Positions 46,521-57,721 of a stretch of 64,000 nucleotides of DNA are shown in pieces. The DNA is from Paramacrobiotus metropolitanus (Eukaryota; Tardigrada; Eutardigrada; Parachela; Macrobiotidae), in NCBI RefSeq assembly GCF_019649055.1, contig NW_026570502.1, positions 1-64,000 on the forward strand. The letters run 5' to 3'. Position 1 is the stretch's first letter. Each line of letters opens with the position of its first letter. The position numbers and the translations under genes were made by a program. The notes below the pieces were generated by a model, which saw only the letters and a program-made list of their open reading frames with translations, ran no database searches and was not told the origin of the DNA.

Positions 46521-48075
46521 AGTGCTCCGCTGTTCCGGAGCGAATTAAGCTAGAAATATACAGAAAAGTGTGTATCTAAGACTGGCCCGGAAGTGAATTA
46601 TTGTACATGTGAGGATATTGAAGCACTGAGCAATTGTTCCTTTATTGACTATAACGTCCGTAAAAATGACTGGTGGAAGACTGTTAATGAGATACTTTAT
46701 TAGGTTCATTTATTACATTTACTAAGGAAGTATGATTGTAACAGTTTGTTTAATTAAAACAGCTGGCGCAGGCGGTCCAGTTCTCTTTTCTTTTGAGCGG
46801 TCTTTCGTTTTTCCCCCTTAATGCGGTCTTTCTGTTTTCTTTCTTTTCTTTCTCCCTCTCTCACCCCTTTTTCTTCCGTTCTTTCTTTTTTTCTCTTAAT
46901 GAACCGCAGAAGATTCAAGAGAAAAACTTGTTATGTCGCCAATCACCCCATATGTTCATGCGGGAAAAGCCGGCATACAGCCCTGGTCTACCACACGCGG
47001 GCAACTGCACAGAATACCTACATTCAAATTTTAAAAGTACTTTTATGCGTCGATAAGTCTACCTCTTTATACTTTACTGGTGTAACTTTTTAATGCGGAT
47101 TCAGTAATATAGAATGGGGATTACTTGATGTGTTGGTAACTGTTCAAAGGGGGAATAAGTGGAAGGGTAACGGTAATTTTTACCGATACTGATTTAACGA
47201 TAAATTGTGGTGACGACTCCGTACATTACCTTACACTTCCTTTTGAATATTCCGTTCACTGCCATTCGGCACTATCTTTGTCTGCGTGTACGACCTCTTC
47301 TTTTTTTTGAATTTCTTCACGTCAACGTTGTTTCCGGAATTGCCGTTTTTTCATTAACAGCTGCCGTTGCTGCGTGATTCAAAGCATTATCAGCAGCTAT
47401 ACGTAAGACAATCTCGGCACCGGTGTCAGTTTTCCTTTTTTGCAGGGTTTGAAACTTTGGACAGTACCGTTATTCATTTTAAACGAACTTTTGACCCAGC
47501 TTCGCAGGGCTTTTCTGTAGTGTATAACAAGCTGCCGCTGGGCCTTTTCCATAAAGGCGATCTCACCGCCAACAGTAGCATGGTACGGAACGGTTGTTTA
47601 CCGAATGAAAGGTAGTGCAAAAGGCCGTAACGGAGTAAAAGGTTGGGGAAGGTGGTCACCAAAAGTTACTCTGTGCGGCCACTATTACCCAATAATTTAT
47701 CAGTGCGTAACCGACCTGACCGACCTGACCGACGTGACCGACGTGACAGAAAGTCCCGTATTCTTGAAAATGGAGGACCTTCGTTTTGCTTCGGTCGATA
47801 AAGACCCCATCCAAAACTCGTACGAGAAAATAGTAACGCTGGGTCACTAATTGATAAATACGGCACATAACGCTGCTGTTTTCTTGTAGTAATGCTGATT
47901 TCCATTACTTTGTAGTATACAATACTTGGTGCAAAAATTGTTGTACATGAAGAAACTAATAAAAATAGGTGGCTTTGGAACGTTTGTCGATTGAACATAA
48001 GACGCAAAAAATCTAATTCAGTTAGCGGTGTTGCTGATAAAACTGCCATAAATAATATAACCATAATTCCTGTCG
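46521..48075. other. Non-coding, with pyrimidine tract and short repeats
   Basis: A CT-rich tract covers 46783-46890. A 9-bp repeat (CGACCTGAC/CGACGTGAC) runs 47708-47747. 47760-48070 resembles sequence near 19550 and 22720-22880. No gene recognised. Confidence 0.5.
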
Positions 48076-48352
48076 GTGACCCTCACTGGCCGAAATTTCT
48101 TTCTGACCGCCTTCCCGGCAATCAGCACGATGCGTTTGACGAAATTTCTCAATCTGGGTGAATCGATCTTGTCCCGGTTGCGCTTCTCCCAATGCTCAGA
48201 AGTCAGAACCCGGTACGTCTAGCGTGTGGAAACTGCGTTTGTCAAGAGCCAGACTCTACTCGGTAACCGGCACGAGGGCTGAGTATTGAAGTAGGGCTTT
48301 CTCGCACGAGATGCATCCGGTGGTTGCGTCGGCGACAATTACAGCCTTATTA
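48076..48352 (-). pseudogene. Decayed orcokinin-like precursor fragment
   Basis: The minus strand shows QYSALVPVTE, a stop, LALDKR, SFHTLDVPGS, then another stop. In a second frame it reads WEKR followed by NRDKIDSPRLRNFVKR, a recognisable but altered orcokinin-type unit with both dibasic borders. Two stops and a frameshift make it a pseudogene as read. It is closest in sequence to the 23-kb relic. Confidence 0.6.
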
Positions 48353-50055
48353 GATAGCACGGTCAATGGTGACCTTTACTGGGATGACGGAGCGGCTAGC
48401 GCGCTGTTACTGAATGACCTTTTGGGGTATGGTTTTCCCAGCAGACGCAGTCAAAACGACCCTCAAAGACAAAGATTATAAGACATGCACGTAAGCATAA
48501 ATACCTAATTCGTAAGGGAATTCCACAGACAGAAAAACACGAAACGACAGTAAGCTGCAAGGGTTGTCGTGCAAGGGTTGTAGTTGTCACAGGTCGCGGC
48601 GCTGTCGCCTGCCATTAGCTTGCGCGCCCGGCGAAATGGCGGCAATGGCCCCACCTACGATAATGCACACCGATCTTGTCTGGTGTATTGGCCAAGTGAC
48701 GCTGGAGCCGGTGGTGTGGAACTGGAACGTGTCGAGTCGCTTTTTATCTCCAGCTGTAAAAATTCAGATCTGCCGTGGAGATTGATCGAGCGAATAAGCT
48801 TCTATAATTTTACCACAAATACCTAGCTTAATCAGATGCATGCACGATCCATACATGCGGAATTCCCAGAACGTTATTTACTTTAAATGCACTATCAGCA
48901 GCGTACAGAATACTGGCGCCACTAGCTCTTCTACATAAACCATATTTACTTGATGAACTGAAAGAACTGTTTTTGGGAATCTTGATGAAATGTTTTTGGT
49001 TTTCTAGAAGTTTGTGTGACTTAATGTTACGGTACAGAATTTGTACAATCATCAAAAATTTACCATAATCAATAAAATTTAAACCTAAAGTTTCTACTTC
49101 AATAAGAGATGTGAACAGCAATCATAGATTGCAAATAATTCTCAGCGCTTGACGTCAGTCACAGATTTGCTGTGTGCAATTTGCTGTGTCTTCACTCTTC
49201 TGCTCCTGGTTTTCCAGACGAAAATCCTGTGTCAGTTCTCATTTACCATCACAATTCTCTGCGCTCGGCATGACAGACAACGGCCTGGAGCGGCCGCGGC
49301 CCGCGCTGAACCTTGGATTCGGATTCGGAGTTGGATTACTCAGAATTGGACTTGGATCCCTTAACTTGGATTACATAAGTTGGATTACTAAACTTGGATA
49401 ACTTGGATTTTCTAAATTGGACTACTAGTACATACTTATTTTGAGGCTTGAGTTACATTTTTGTATACTGTTTTTTCGTGCTCATTCTTCTGTTATTCTC
49501 AGGTTATTTATAGGTTTCTATGGTTTCTTAGGTTTCTAAAGGTTTCTTGAGTTTTTTAAGTTATAGAAAACCGAAAAACGTTCGAGCGGAAAAAAGAGAT
49601 GAAAAGTACAAAACCAGTGATAAATCATTATGGGAAAGCATCGTATGCTATATGCTATGGACGAGCTTTTACTCCCTAAAGATTATTACCAAAAATGGGC
49701 GAATTACGACACACTGTCGCAATAACAGTTTTAAAGTTTTGCAACTTTTTTAGACTCGAAAGGTTTTCGGTTTTCTATAACCTTAAGTCCGAAAAACCTA
49801 AGAAAGATAAGAAAACGTAAGAAATCTAAGAAACTTAAGAAACCTAAGAATGACCTGAGAAAAGCATAAATTGTAAGCCGAAGATAAAAAGTGGAGAAAT
49901 TGATTATCGCCTAAATACTGCATTGAATTAAATCTTGTGGGTCCAGTTGACACGCCTAGTTTTAGCCAGAAAACCTTTGGAATTTCTTAATAGTTCTTAA
50001 CTTTTTATAAAGAGCGTTGGTAGTTGTACGGTCGTTTTTGTTTACGAAACCAAAG
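48353..50055. other. Duplicated fragment and upstream region of MADF copy E
   Basis: 48361-48530 is an inverted copy of 23205-23350. AGGTTTCT / CCTAAGAAA-type low complexity covers 49495-49560 and 49790-49860 in opposite orientation. No other gene recognised. Confidence 0.5.
49305..49430. repeat. TTGGATT minisatellite
   Basis: About ten imperfect repeats of ACTTGGATTA / TTGGATT sit where the MADF exon of copy E should be. Confidence 0.7.
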
Positions 50056-51288
50056 GTTTCGCTGCAGGAACGATTGACACGGAGCGCAGCAGGCGACGAA
50101 ACGCTTTCGATTGGTTATTGATGGTGCCATGTCCAGTGCGAGACAAGTCGTCAGTGTGGACAAGACGACACAGCCGCGCAGTGCCAGTGTTGCCGGCAGC
50201 CGCCAGCCGGATGTGCACGAGTTTGAACAGGTGTGGCAGGATGAGTCTGCGCATCCATCCACAGGGCCACCGGCGCCACCACCCATGGAGACTGTGCCGT
50301 TGCCGGATCCGGCAACGAGCATGGTGGACCATAAGTCGGCCTTTTGTACGTACACCGTACAGTATCTGCACATAATAATATAATATTATGTGTTACGGCT
50401 TACGGTTACCGTATTTTAACAACACGAACCCAGCTTTACTAGTTTTTCTTAAGGGATTTTGATGGAGTCTTTATTTCGGGGAGAATACTTTCAAATGGTA
50501 CTGCATCTTTCGTATTGCGAAAACGGCCTTTCAGTGGGATCTTTACTTCGGGGTGGGCTTCTAAATCGGGGAGAATTACTGTACCTAGGCGTACGATTCC
50601 ATATTTTGGTGATTGGTCACTTACACCACCCCCATGTGGCGCGCTACATGAGTAGCCTCTGATCGCACAACAGGCTCTTTGTTTTGTTTTTTACTGGTCT
50701 GCGGTCATCAAAATAAAACTGAAAATGCTTGAAATTTTAAATTTCTGAAATTTGCAAACTTGGAAGAGAGGTTCTTTTGCATTGCACCCGGTCCGATTCC
50801 AGTTCTTCGTTTGGTTTATTCATGGAAATCTTTTTAAGTTATGCTTCAAAATTCATGAGCGAAGTTTTTGATTTGAAAACTATTTATTTTTGGTATTCTT
50901 GTTCGTCAGGAAGTTTTAACACCAGGTGACCAAGATATGAAAACGTATACGTACTTAAAAGGACAGAAACATATGAAAAACCGCAGTATGCTATATATCT
51001 GTATGTCGAGAATTTACTGTTTTGTCACGACTATATCCTTTTTACACGGCAGTATTATTTGCAAGTGACCTTTCTAAGCACATGCAAGTGTACTTGTATT
51101 ACCGGTCTAGAAGTGCGTCTACATAATATGTAGTATATACTCAGTTCAAAGCGTAATAATAATGTTTTGCAGTTAACACTTTCAAGGGAATGATGGCTTA
51201 TTTGACACCGGAACAACGCGTTCTCGTGGAAAAGCGCTTAATCAAGACTTTGGCGGAATCCACAGCGGAGGTCATGGCATCATTGTAA
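50056..51288 (+). pseudogene. MADF-BESS family copy E, degraded
   Basis: Third-exon homologue 50056-50345 (SVDKTT, QPDVHEFEQVWQDES, LPDPATSM) ends at a GTACGT donor. The terminal exon 51173-51288 follows a TTTTGCAG acceptor (VNTFKGMMAYLTPEQR.., ending EVMASL). A one-base insertion near 50092 relative to the intact copy shifts the exon's 5' part. The MADF exons are missing: only about 20 bases after an ATG at 49270 resemble the first exon of the other copies before the sequence turns into a TTGGATT repeat. Confidence 0.6.
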
Positions 51289-52038
51289 CGGCCCCGCGCG
51301 CATCTTTTTGTTCCTCTCGTTTTTTTACGTATCTTTCTAGACCACTCTGTTAAAGTACGCTAAATTATCGACCTGTGGGCATTAAAGATATTACCTAGAC
51401 GTTTTTCTCATTTCATGTAATTTTGCATTTATATATTACAATTCCACACTAGTGACAGACTGACAGTACCATACAGACTGTACATACGATACCAGCAATC
51501 GAAATATCGAAACACACTGGAAACAAGAACTGGAATTTTGCAGATATAAAGACGGGCAACCATTTTTCATTTTTTTTAATATTTGCACTATTTAGCTGTT
51601 TTATTATTTTGCGGCGAAGCTTGCGCCGAAAATCAGAGAGAAAGACCAGGGTAAAAAATGGCGAAAAAGAACAGCAGCAGCAGAAGAAAATTTAACATTT
51701 CCGTTGCATTTCCATTTCGTTACGGGCCTATTTCCAGGTTCGTTTAATGGGAGGCATCGGGAATCATTCGTTTGGCTTGAGCGGCCAAACACGGCCATGT
51801 CTGTAAATTTATAGTTCTGTAGATATCCGTCCAAATTTCATTTTTAATAACTACTGCAGTAGCAATGCTTAATATACAATATACTGTATGTAATTTTGTG
51901 CGTTTCATACAGTACATACATTGTTGGTTAGGTAGCGTACTCAGTGAAGTTGCTCTGAAAACGTACGCAATATGTATCCATCAAACATTTTAAATTCTAT
52001 TCATACTAAAAAACATTTACGACCGATTCGATTATTTA
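50346..52038. other. Introns and flank of MADF copy E
   Basis: Apart from the terminal exon at 51173-51288 nothing coding is recognised. 51730-51820 (GAGCGGCCAAACACGGCCAT) matches the flanks of copies B, C and D. Confidence 0.5.
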
Positions 52039-52438
52039 CTGTAGCCGCTAGATGAAGTGGCTCCACTTTTAGATCCGCCCGCTGCCTGCACCTGGCCGGG
52101 CATTGAGCACGAGCCTTCCTCCCACCGGGAGGCGCGCACTTGCTTTTCGATATTAGTACTGTACTGTTACTAACTGTTCTGCCTGCCAGGGGCACCCCAA
52201 AAACCACAACAAACCAGATTTATAAATCGGAAACTATCCTAGCTGTGACATTATGCTCTTACAATAATTATCGTACGTTGCTAAAATTAAGAAACTCAGT
52301 AAAACATGTAGAACGTCAGCATCAGAGTGAAAATTGTTTGAAATCAAACACAATTCTGCACGGAGCAATGTGTGTATATTGGGCCTGCATTTTCCCGTAT
52401 ACCAGACTCTGTGGAGCCACTTCATCCAGCGGCTACAG
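52039..52438. mobile_element. 400-bp MITE with 28-bp TIRs and TA flanks
   Basis: CTGTAGCCGCTAGATGAAGT.. (52039-52066) is repeated inverted at 52411-52438 with one mismatch. Both ends are flanked by TA, as expected for Tc1/mariner-type insertion. The interior is non-coding. Confidence 0.75.
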
Positions 52439-52922
52439 TACTCTCTGAATTTGCTGTACGAGCTCTCGCACCCAAGTAATGGTACTCAAAGTACCAAAAT
52501 TAACTCACAGCGGCAAATGAACCAAATAATAATAATTGCTACTTAGGTAGACGCACCCAGATGCCGAATTTTGGAGAAAGAGCGGATAACTATCTATATC
52601 TATATGTCGGTTTTTCACGAATTTATATAATACCATAAGTATAACTGAAATTAAAAGTATTTGCAAATTATAGCAGTTAATTTGCTGTAATTAAGGTAAG
52701 CACAAATGCGTAACCATCAGAATAATTTTTCGGGATTATCTACACTAATTCATTTTATTGCATATAATTTACCCATGCAAACAATTTTATTATTAACGTA
52801 TTTATTATTGTTTTCAATTTCCAAATATAAGTCTGATGTATGCGGAATACGAAAACGTGGAATGCGGATACGAAAAATAATTAAACTAGCATAATAGTGC
52901 TATGCAGTGAATTTAAACTCAC

Positions 52923-55516
52923 CATTTTCAGTGCCGGTATTTCCGTTGAGCATTCCGACGGATGGTCCTGGGACAGCAGTGTGGCTAGATGGGTTATATA
53001 TAAAGAGGCCAGGCGTAGTGTATCCAGCCTGTTAAGGGATTTGGCCCGGTACATAGCAACAAATTTGTATACATCCACAGCAACTTTCGCTGTCGCGCAC
53101 TCCCAAACACTTTTCGCATTGCTTTATAATATTTTGTAGCCAAAGGATTCGTATACATAGGCGAAAAAACCGTTTGTGTGCGCAACATCCGGTTCCTGAG
53201 TTATTAGTGAAATAAAATTCCAAAAGTTTAAGGGTACCCTTATAGGCACCCCCTAAAACCCCCGTTTATTATAGGCACCCCTTTTCACACCCCGTTTATT
53301 ATAGGCACCCTTTTTGGAATTAAAAGTTATAATAGTATTATGTGAAAGGAAAATAATTCACATATTCCAAAAATTTATTCTATTATTTTATGCAGTTGCT
53401 ATGACCGTAAAAACTTACTTTGAACAAAAGGTCAGTGTAATAGGGTTTTACATACATATTACATATGCATCAATAATTTGGTTCTCAATACCGGCAAATA
53501 TCATATTATGGCGGGTTCAAGCAGCCCTCCGGCATCGGGGCCATCGGAAGCCTTAACTGATTTAGTATTCCCCTCACTCGACAACGTCGCTGACCTGAAG
53601 GACGAATACCCTTCATTTGAAGAATTCGAGAAAGACTTCAAGACGTATCAGGAAGCAACGTTCCAAACATTTATAATACGACGGTCCGAAAAGTTCAAGA
53701 ACGGAGAAGCACTGGGGCCGTCCCTTAAGTACAGAAAGATTTTCTACGAATGCGTGCACCACAAAGAATACGAAAAGTCACAGTAGAAGACGCGATATTA
53801 ATTCGTTCTAGGCTGGCTGATTTACCTAACCGTCCTATTATAGGCTGGAAAGCCTGATGTACTTGTACTTAACTCGATGCCAGAAAAAATTGCTGTACTA
53901 TTATCCGAATAAAACTGCATTACTAATTAAGAATACAAATTCTGTTATATATAGATATATATATAGTTGTATATGGTCTGTTATTTTTACGGTCATAGCA
54001 ACTGTATAAAATGATAAAATAAATTTTTGGAATATGTGAATTATATTCCTTTCACATAATATTATTATAACTTTTAATTCAAAACAGGGTGCCTATAATT
54101 AACGGGGTGTGAAAAGGGGTGCCTATAATAAACGGGGGTTTTAGGGGGTGCCTATAACGGTTTCCAAAGTTTAAACGCGCGGAGGTGTACCAAAAGTCTC
54201 ATTATGAACCGATGATCTTCAAATTTTGCAAGAAAACACACATTACTAAGAAGATCGTTTTGGTACGGAATCAGCTTTCTACCATTTTTTTCAAATTTTA
54301 AAATGAATTTCAAAAATTTTAAAAATTAATTTAAAATTTGAAAAAAAAAGTTCACGCGTCGATAAATTGCTAAATTTTATTTGTCGGTGATATAACTGCT
54401 CGGCATGGTTTAGCAATTCCATTGCTTGTACAGTACTAGCAATCGTAGTGTAAGTAAGTTACTAGCAACTTTCAGTAAAACGTGAGTGCATATTTACGCA
54501 TGTTGGTGCATATGTACAGAAGTTACACGGTTCAAATGTAACTGAAAACAAAAAAAAGAGAAAATATTTATTTTTAATTGTTGTTCTAGGAGGTAACTAA
54601 TATAAAATTGTTTTTATACAACGTATATAAGTCAATAAATTGATATCTTTAAAAAGTACTCGAATTAACTGGGTGGCAAACTGGCAATAAGGATACATAG
54701 CCGGCCGCGATATGTGTCCTTACTATTATTCCCATACGTAAAACAATAATTATTGTGTTTTGCTACAGGACGCAGCGTTTCTGATGTGACCACAAAATTC
54801 AAGTTGTAGTCGGCCAATAACACATAGAAATACTTACATTACGAAGTATTTCGATACGTGTACGACTGTACGTGTAATATTCCTTCGAAATTTATTATTA
54901 TAATATAAATCATGAAAACACACTCTCACACAAAGACAAACCAGTGATATAACAGCATAATATATAGTCTGTTTCGATTCGCGCCAACAGTCAAATCCAT
55001 TTGACCACGTTGTAAATCCGTATTAACCAGAAATTAGACTGTTATGTTTACAGTTTTTTAGAAAGGAAATCGTGGAGAAAACGTAGCTAGTTATTTGATT
55101 TGCATTTTTTAACGCCAATTTTGTGTAAATCAAGCAAAGCTCCTGCACCGGCACGCATGCATGAAACAGCTAATATATAGATATGTACTGTACAATGTAA
55201 ATAAATATGGGTATAAAAAATTTTTATAACCTTATAACAACGCCATTTGAATAACAAAGCATCTGCATTGAACTTACTTGGATAGTTTGGTATCAGGCGG
55301 CACCCACGGCAGCGCCGTCTTCAGCCGGCCAAAAGCCTTGCTCAAAATCCGCATCCGTGCCCTTTCCCGTGCGTTAGCGGCATTGCGCTGTGCCGGCTTT
55401 TCGGTATAACGTGCGCCGCGTTTCCGCTTATTCCCGCCGAACTTTCCCAATACACCGGATTTTTTTGCCATTTTACCGTCACCTTGAGAATGCACTCTTA
55501 GACGCAGTCTAGTCGA
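52923..55516 (-). CDS. bHLH transcription factor, Capsulin/TCF21-Musculin class (two internal exons)
   Basis: The 5' exon 55278-55516 (minus; acceptor TTTCAG, donor GTAAGT) encodes a basic K/R-rich stretch, then [20 protein letters not shown] and [15 protein letters not shown], the basic region and helix 1. The second exon 52923-53028 (acceptor TTAACAG, donor GTGAGT) continues [19 protein letters not shown], helix 2. Phases join exactly. The sequence is close to the TCF21/Capsulin/Musculin group of tissue-specific class II bHLH factors, which bind E-boxes as dimers with E-proteins in mesoderm and muscle. A first coding exon upstream and a C-terminal exon downstream were not found. The 2.2-kb intron hosts a Mutator-like element. 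Confidence 0.85.
53233..54165. mobile_element. Mutator-like (MULE) element with 181-bp TIRs
   Basis: Long terminal inverted repeats (53233-53413 and 53984-54165) match almost throughout and contain three GCACC/TATAGG repeats. They are bounded by an exact 9-bp duplication AAAGTTTAA (53224-53232 and 54166-54174). Long TIRs with a 9-bp target duplication are the Mutator signature. The 933-bp element lies in the bHLH gene intron and carries one short plus-strand ORF. Confidence 0.9.
53508..53786 (+). CDS. ZSWIM3/MULE-transposase N-terminal-like protein inside the MULE
   Basis: A 92-aa ORF from the ATG at 53508 ([11 protein letters not shown]). It contains [46 protein letters not shown]. This pattern (F..fE..f..Y...t...f..R.S.k......lkY....y.C.H) resembles the N-terminal domain of ZSWIM3-type proteins, which derive from Mutator-like transposases. 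No DDE core or SWIM finger follows before the right TIR, so the element cannot encode its own transposase. Expressed short protein or relic: undecided. Confidence 0.6.
   Translation: MAGSSSPPASGPSEALTDLVFPSLDNVADLKDEYPSFEEFEKDFKTYQEATFQTFIIRRSEKFKNGEALGPSLKYRKIFYECVHHKEYEKSQ
54175..55277. other. Rest of bHLH intron, non-coding
   Basis: Strongly AT-rich, with no conserved ORF. It is spliced out of the minus-strand bHLH transcript if the exon model is right. Confidence 0.6.
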
Positions 55517-57721
55517 CTGAAATGGGAGATCAGCTGCGAAAGTTAAAAGTGTCAGTTAAGCTCAAATGCTGGCTATTAATATGGGGCCCTCTATCGTGTA
55601 ATGTGTATCTGACTAAGATTATACGATGTGTCAGAATGAAAACGCTGTGTTTTGATAAGCACTTAGTTATCAACACATTGCACTTATGTTTATGAGCGGT
55701 AATTTGATGCGCTCTCGGCGTCTGCAATTGCAGTCGTGCACCGATTATTCTGCCATTAATATTCAAGATAGTTTTTTCGAGATATGTCCAATGCAAGTTA
55801 AAATCTCTACAAAAAAACCATTGGAATGCTGGATCCTATTTTTCTGCAATTTATTTTGGAAGGAATGTATTAACGAGTTTGGCTTTGCTACGCATGGAGG
55901 AAATATTTTCCCAAGAATGAACTGCTATAGTTTGTAGTGCACTGAAAACGCTGACTGCCAAAATTCAGTTCGCCGCACGGAAAATAGTGCTGAACGTATG
56001 TTCAGCTATGATGTTTAACGTTTTAACTTTGTTTCTATTTATTTAGTTATTTTTATCTAAGCATTTCTATTTAATTACTAATTGACCCTGATGCTTTGAC
56101 AGAGCTAAAACGGGTGGTCAATGCATATATATATATATATATTTGTCCTTGGATATTGCATTTTGCTGTTTTCAATTGCGATTTTTAAATCACTGCTTTT
56201 TTAAAGAGGTTTAAAATTGTTGATAAGCACTTACATGTGTGTTACAAACATGTGTTAAGTGTAGGGCAGGTTTCGTGCGAAAAACTGCATTCTGCGGCTT
56301 CGGATTTTTGCTCAAATAATTAATTTTATAAATGCGGATGGTTTACACAATGCGCTAGCGATCTTCTGGTAAATATTGTGTTATGCAAAATGCAGGGATA
56401 AAAATTTTTAATCAATATCGTATAATATTATATGTGTATTTCAGTGCTTTTACGAAAGTATGCAGTACATCAACAAACACGCGTGAGCGGATTGTAAGCT
56501 GCCGGCAATTCGAGTGCGCAGTACTGTGCGCAGTATCCGCAGCTCAGTAAAGGATGGAACGATTGTGGGATAGTGATACAAGAACAACAGGAAGACACTC
56601 CGCCGCTAACACGCATCACGCTGTCAGTCGGGCGCCGCTGCACATCACGCGTTGTTAGTGTTGCTAATACGTACTTGTTATTGCTACTGCACGGTGCACA
56701 CTGCACAGTAGGCATATTTAAGACGCTGCGTACCGACGCACAAATAGCCTTTCTGTAAAATAAACAAATCATACCGCCCAATTTAAAACTCGCATGTCAC
56801 AACCGGCATATAATCGACACTAATTGTGTGTATGTATGATATTATATCGATTTTGATGGGCGGATCGGGATCGCGATATCCGACGTCTTATTGTCACATG
56901 ACAGTCCTTTTTATTGCTTTTATAAATTTTAGCGAGAGCTGTTTTGGCATTAACTTCCTATTATACGAGTACATGCGTCAAATGTGCAGCACACCGAACA
57001 TCTACATATACGTACGAGTACTGTCAAATGGCTCAAAATCACCGCAGTCTTCTGTGATAACAGAGTTTGAAATTAATATGTGTTCTACTCGTAGAAAGTA
57101 CGAACTGGTTCATTATTAACGATTTCGGATCTGTTTGTTTATAATTAACAGCCAACAAAATTATCTACATACAATATTACGAAAGAATATTACCTATTAC
57201 TGTAAACATTTTGATTATGTATTTCTGTTGCGTATGATTATGTACCTATCATGTATTGTACATTGTACAGTATAATGTAGATATTAACTAAAAATATCGT
57301 GCTGTAACCTATGTTAAAGTATGGCACTGTACATACGTATCTGGTATCCCTATACGAGTATGAACATACGTACATATAAGAGGTGAAGCTGTGAATATGT
57401 ATGGTTGACTACAGTTGTAACATGATACATCTGTGCGGAAGTGATATAATAATTATACGCACTTTGCACATAGTGACGCGTAATATGCTATACGTAATGC
57501 GTTATATTTGCCGGTTACTTCCTTACATTGTTTCAGGAAAGGTGACGCAGAACTGTTTTAATCAGGATGGTCCATCTAACCGCGCCCTTCCGGTTGAACC
57601 GGGTTATGTATTTTACGCTGAACATGGCCATCCTATTGGTTTCGGCTAATTTTTGGGTACGTAACAGCTTTCCATCGCGTATTCTAGTTGAACTGACCAG
57701 GCATTCTGCAGTGTCGATGCT
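55517..57721. other. No recognised gene; upstream region of the GH16-kinase gene
   Basis: AT-rich DNA with an (AT)n run near 56125-56143 and no recognisable coding family. A short open stretch at 57538-57649 after a possible acceptor (TTGTTTCAG at 57528-57536) could be 5' untranslated exon sequence of the receptor gene, but this is only a guess. Confidence 0.4.
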
